From Anaerolineales bacterium UBA4823 (GTDB lineage: Bacteria > Chloroflexota > Anaerolineae > Anaerolineales > UBA4823), in assembly GCA_002402275.1 (NCBI GenBank), contig DHFN01000184.1, positions 2,274 to 35,432 on the forward strand: DNA of 33,159 bases, in the 5' to 3' direction. Made by a program: the position numbers and the translations under genes. A model generated the notes under the pieces. It saw only the letters and a program-made list of their open reading frames with translations, did not search any database and had not been told where the DNA came from. Positions 31,505 through 33,159 of this stretch are shown piece after piece. Every line of letters begins with the position of its first letter. The first letter of the stretch is position 1.

Positions 31505-32503
31505 TCAAATTTTGGGGGTTGAATGATTAAAGATTTCATCATACCCCTGATCTAACTCATCATCACTCAAATGAGCATAACGTTGGGTAACACTGATACT
31601 TTTGTGACGAGCTAATTCTTGGGCGAGTTTGAGGTTCCCTCCTGAACCCCTTAGGACAGCGGTCACAAAATAATGCCGAAAAGAATGGGGGGTAATCATA
31701 TCTGCTGCGTCAGGTCCAAGCGCAATTTTGACATGCTGCTCGACAATCGCCCTGCCAGTCGTAGTTGAAATAGGTTTAATTTTTTTCCCAGCTGCCCGGT
31801 CATGCCGAGCAAACACCGGTAGGGAAGGGAGGGGTTTTCCGGAGCTACCATCTAAGTTGGCACGCGCTGCTAGATAGTCTTTAATCGCCTTGATAGAGCG
31901 GCTAGAGAATCTCGCCACAGCTTGTTGATTTCCTTTACCAATGATAATGGCGCGCTGTTCATTCCAATCAATATCTCCGCGGCGTAAATTGCACGCTTCA
32001 TGAATTCGTAAACCGCTATCTGCCAGGGTTAATAACAACGCCTTATCGCGTAACAAGCGTAATCTTTCTGCTTCTGAATCAGGTAACTGGTTAGTAATAT
32101 TTATTGCATAATTAATGATATTATCAATTTCTGTGCGCGGAAACTGGGGTAAACGCTGACCATAACGGCGAGCCCGTTGACGGATGATCATCTTATAACG
32201 GGGAAGGTTTATTTTCAAGGATTCATCAGCACTCAAGTATTCTAAAAAGCGATAGAGAGCAGTAAGATAAAGGCGTTCAGTTGCCGGGGCATAATTATGT
32301 AATGTCTCTATAAAGGCGATAACAGCATCTTCCAAGTTCTTCGAAAATTGGATTGGGTTAGCTGCCTCTTCTAAATCCATACGGAATGCATTCAAAGCAT
32401 TCGAATAACTCCGATAAGTATTTTCACTTCGTGAAGATCGAATTAATTCTAAGAAAGCCGTAATTTGCTCGGTAAGGATTTGAATAAAGGGGGATTCTGT
32501 CAT
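31505..32503 (-). CDS. Tyrosine recombinase, XerC/XerD-like
   Basis: A 332-residue phage-integrase-fold recombinase. Residues 8-110 form the SAM-like core-binding domain. The catalytic domain has Arg166 (DSGLRIHEACNLRRGD), Lys190 (IIIGKGNQ), His273 and Arg276 (TPHSFRHYF), His300 and the nucleophile Tyr309 (TQRYAH). All six catalytic positions are present. It is slightly longer than standard XerC/XerD (about 300), mainly from extra residues near 220-245. It could serve chromosome dimer resolution or an integrated element. A perfect 16-bp-arm palindrome lies 23 bases upstream of its start, which makes a Xer-like role with a nearby site attractive. The ribosome binding site is weak. Confidence 0.92.
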   Translation of the reverse strand: MTESPFIQILTEQITAFLELIRSSRSENTYRSYSNALNAFRMDLEEAANPIQFSKNLEDAVIAFIETLHNYAPATERLYLTALYRFLEYLSADESLKINLPRYKMIIRQRARRYGQRLPQFPRTEIDNIINYAINITNQLPDSEAERLRLLRDKALLLTLADSGLRIHEACNLRRGDIDWNEQRAIIIGKGNQQAVARFSSRSIKAIKDYLAARANLDGSSGKPLPSLPVFARHDRAAGKKIKPISTTTGRAIVEQHVKIALGPDAADMITPHSFRHYFVTAVLRGSGGNLKLAQELARHKSISVTQRYAHLSDDELDQGYDEIFNHSTPKI

Positions 32504-32526
32504 TTAGGTTTGATCCAAAATAAAAA

Positions 32527-32564
32527 TTTATGCTTATGATAATGTTAGTTATCATAAGCATAAA
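32527..32564. repeat. 38-bp palindrome (16-6-16) with a dif-like core, at the 5' end of the recombinase gene
   Basis: TTTATGCTTATGATAA (32527-32542) is followed by a 6-base centre TGTTAG and its perfect reverse complement (32549-32564). Read as an 11-6-11 site (32532-32559), the inner flanks ATAA and TTAT match the recombinase-arm edges of known dif sites. On the minus strand the second arm is followed by TTTTTATTTT, so an intrinsic terminator for the upstream small gene is also possible. A TTTATG-17-TATCAT pair inside it could drive the recombinase gene. Confidence 0.6.
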
Positions 32565-32623
32565 CGAATAAATCAATTATGTCAAGAGGAAATCTATACC
32601 CCTCTGATGATTTTTCATGAAAA

Positions 32624-33037
32624 TTATTGGGGGTTCTTTTCTTTGAATTTTTCCCAACATCCCTGTACATCACCCTTTCGATGGCTGACGTTCAATTGGT
32701 ATTCGGGAGGAATTCTACCCTTGATCCCATTTAATATCTCCCCTATCTGTCGGATATTTTCTTCTGATAACGCTTTTGTAAGTTCATCCCTTGTTACCCT
32801 TGCCCACTCCCATTCCTGTCTGAAACGATCGGCTTTTAACCAATAACCTCTTTTTTCCCAGGCTGCGCTGGTTGATTCAATACTTTGGACAATTTCATCT
32901 AAAAGAAATACAATATATGCAGCATTATCTAATTTATTATCAATATTATTTTCATAATCAAAAATGGCTTCTGTTATTAATTTCAAGACCTTATTTCGAT
33001 TAGTGGCGTTGTTTTGAGTTTTAATAATCCGGCTCAT
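32624..33037 (-). CDS. Unrecognised small soluble protein
   Basis: A 137-residue protein without signal peptide, membrane helix or cysteine cluster (one Cys near the end). It is mostly helical in appearance, with charged amphipathic stretches such as AYIVFLLDEIVQSIEST and KADRFRQEWEWARVTRDEL, and a proline/glycine-containing tail. AAGGAG 8 bases before the ATG and a TATAAT (33061-33066) further up support a real gene. I do not recognise the family. It lies between tRNA-Leu (divergent) and the recombinase gene (same strand, 120 bases away). Confidence 0.75.
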   Translation of the reverse strand: MSRIIKTQNNATNRNKVLKLITEAIFDYENNIDNKLDNAAYIVFLLDEIVQSIESTSAAWEKRGYWLKADRFRQEWEWARVTRDELTKALSEENIRQIGEILNGIKGRIPPEYQLNVSHRKGDVQGCWEKFKEKNPQ

Positions 33038-33060
33038 ACTGCTGACTCCTTGATTTTTTC

Positions 33061-33088
33061 ATTATACACTTTATTGACGCAATCCAAA
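33061..33088 (-). promoter_or_regulatory. Candidate promoter of the unrecognised small gene
   Basis: On the minus strand TTTGGA (33083-33088), a 16-base spacer and TATAAT (33061-33066) lie 24 bases or more before the ATG. It overlaps the divergent tRNA-Leu promoter, so the two may compete. The -10 is perfect; the -35 is weak. Confidence 0.45.
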
Positions 33089-33102
33089 CCAGCGCGTATA
33101 AT
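33074..33102 (+). promoter_or_regulatory. Promoter of tRNA-Leu
   Basis: TTGACG (33074-33079), a 17-base spacer and TATAAT (33097-33102) predict a start near 33109, about 5 bases before the tRNA. It is one of the strongest promoter matches in the window and resembles the tRNA-Asp promoter, which has the same TTGACG. Confidence 0.8.
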
Positions 33103-33113
33103 TTGGATGGCTT

Positions 33114-33159
33114 GGGGAAGTGCTGGAATTGGCAGACAGGCATGACTTAGGATCATGTG
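33114..33159 (+). tRNA. tRNA-Leu(UAG), 5' part only
   Basis: The acceptor strand GGGGAAG (33114-33120) is followed by TG and a class II D arm (CTGGAATTGGCAGACAGG). The anticodon arm CATGA-CTTAGGA-TCATG carries anticodon TAG at 33148-33150. The D-arm and anticodon arm match leucine tRNAs closely. The long variable arm, T arm and 3' end lie beyond the window. Confidence 0.93.

Noticed and set aside
1..33159. CRISPR arrays, insertion sequences or a defence island
   Set aside because: I saw no regularly spaced direct repeats, no transposase and no defence-type proteins. The only recombinase is the Xer-like gene near the right end.

Overview
The window is AT-rich bacterial chromosome, densely packed and mostly housekeeping or central-metabolism genes. 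The gene set points to an anaerobic member of the Chloroflexota, most likely class Anaerolineae: a non-pyrrolysine MttB-type methyltransferase with its corrinoid protein and Fe-S/ASKHA activase, a one-piece MetV-MetF type methylene-THF reductase, a full [NiFe]-hydrogenase maturation set, TrmFO, ATP-dependent PEP carboxykinase, and Dpp/Opp transport genes with DxDxDG loops. This placement is an inference from gene content; no marker such as rRNA lies in the window.

Layout. Positions 1-2.2 kb (minus) hold the 5' part of a thiolase gene that runs off the window and a TIGR01777-type epimerase. A tRNA-Asp gene with its own promoter and terminator follows (2.37-2.44 kb). From 2.5 to 6.6 kb (minus) lies a one-carbon operon transcribed activase -> corrinoid protein -> MttB-like methyltransferase. 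Divergent from it, 6.8-12.4 kb (plus) is a complete five-gene Dpp/Opp ABC transporter, followed at 12.6-14.1 kb by the methylene-THF reductase. Rel ((p)ppGpp synthase/hydrolase), a small acidic cysteine protein, a PfkB kinase and a SAM methyltransferase follow (14.3-18.4 kb). From 18.4 to 24.3 kb (minus) is the operon hypA-B-F-C-D-E, preceded by tatA. A plus-strand block trmFO - M28/QC-like lipoprotein - hflX (24.7-28.3 kb) converges on the minus-strand pair aminotransferase-pckA (28.3-31.2 kb). The right end has a tyrosine recombinase with a striking 38-bp palindrome at its 5' end, an unrecognised small protein and the start of tRNA-Leu(UAG).

How the genes fit together. The left half suggests methyl-group use: a methylated substrate (a quaternary amine is the family expectation) would be demethylated by the MttB homologue onto the corrinoid protein, kept active by the Fe-S/ASKHA protein, and the methyl group would enter the folate pool served by the MetVF-like reductase. 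The second methyltransferase (methyl-corrinoid:THF) is not in the window. The aminotransferase/pckA pair links aspartate, oxaloacetate and PEP. The hyp operon implies a [NiFe] hydrogenase encoded elsewhere.

The observations most worth following are the dif-like palindrome beside the recombinase gene, the MttB/corrinoid/activase operon facing a transporter across a dyad-containing intergenic region, and the fused MetV-MetF protein.
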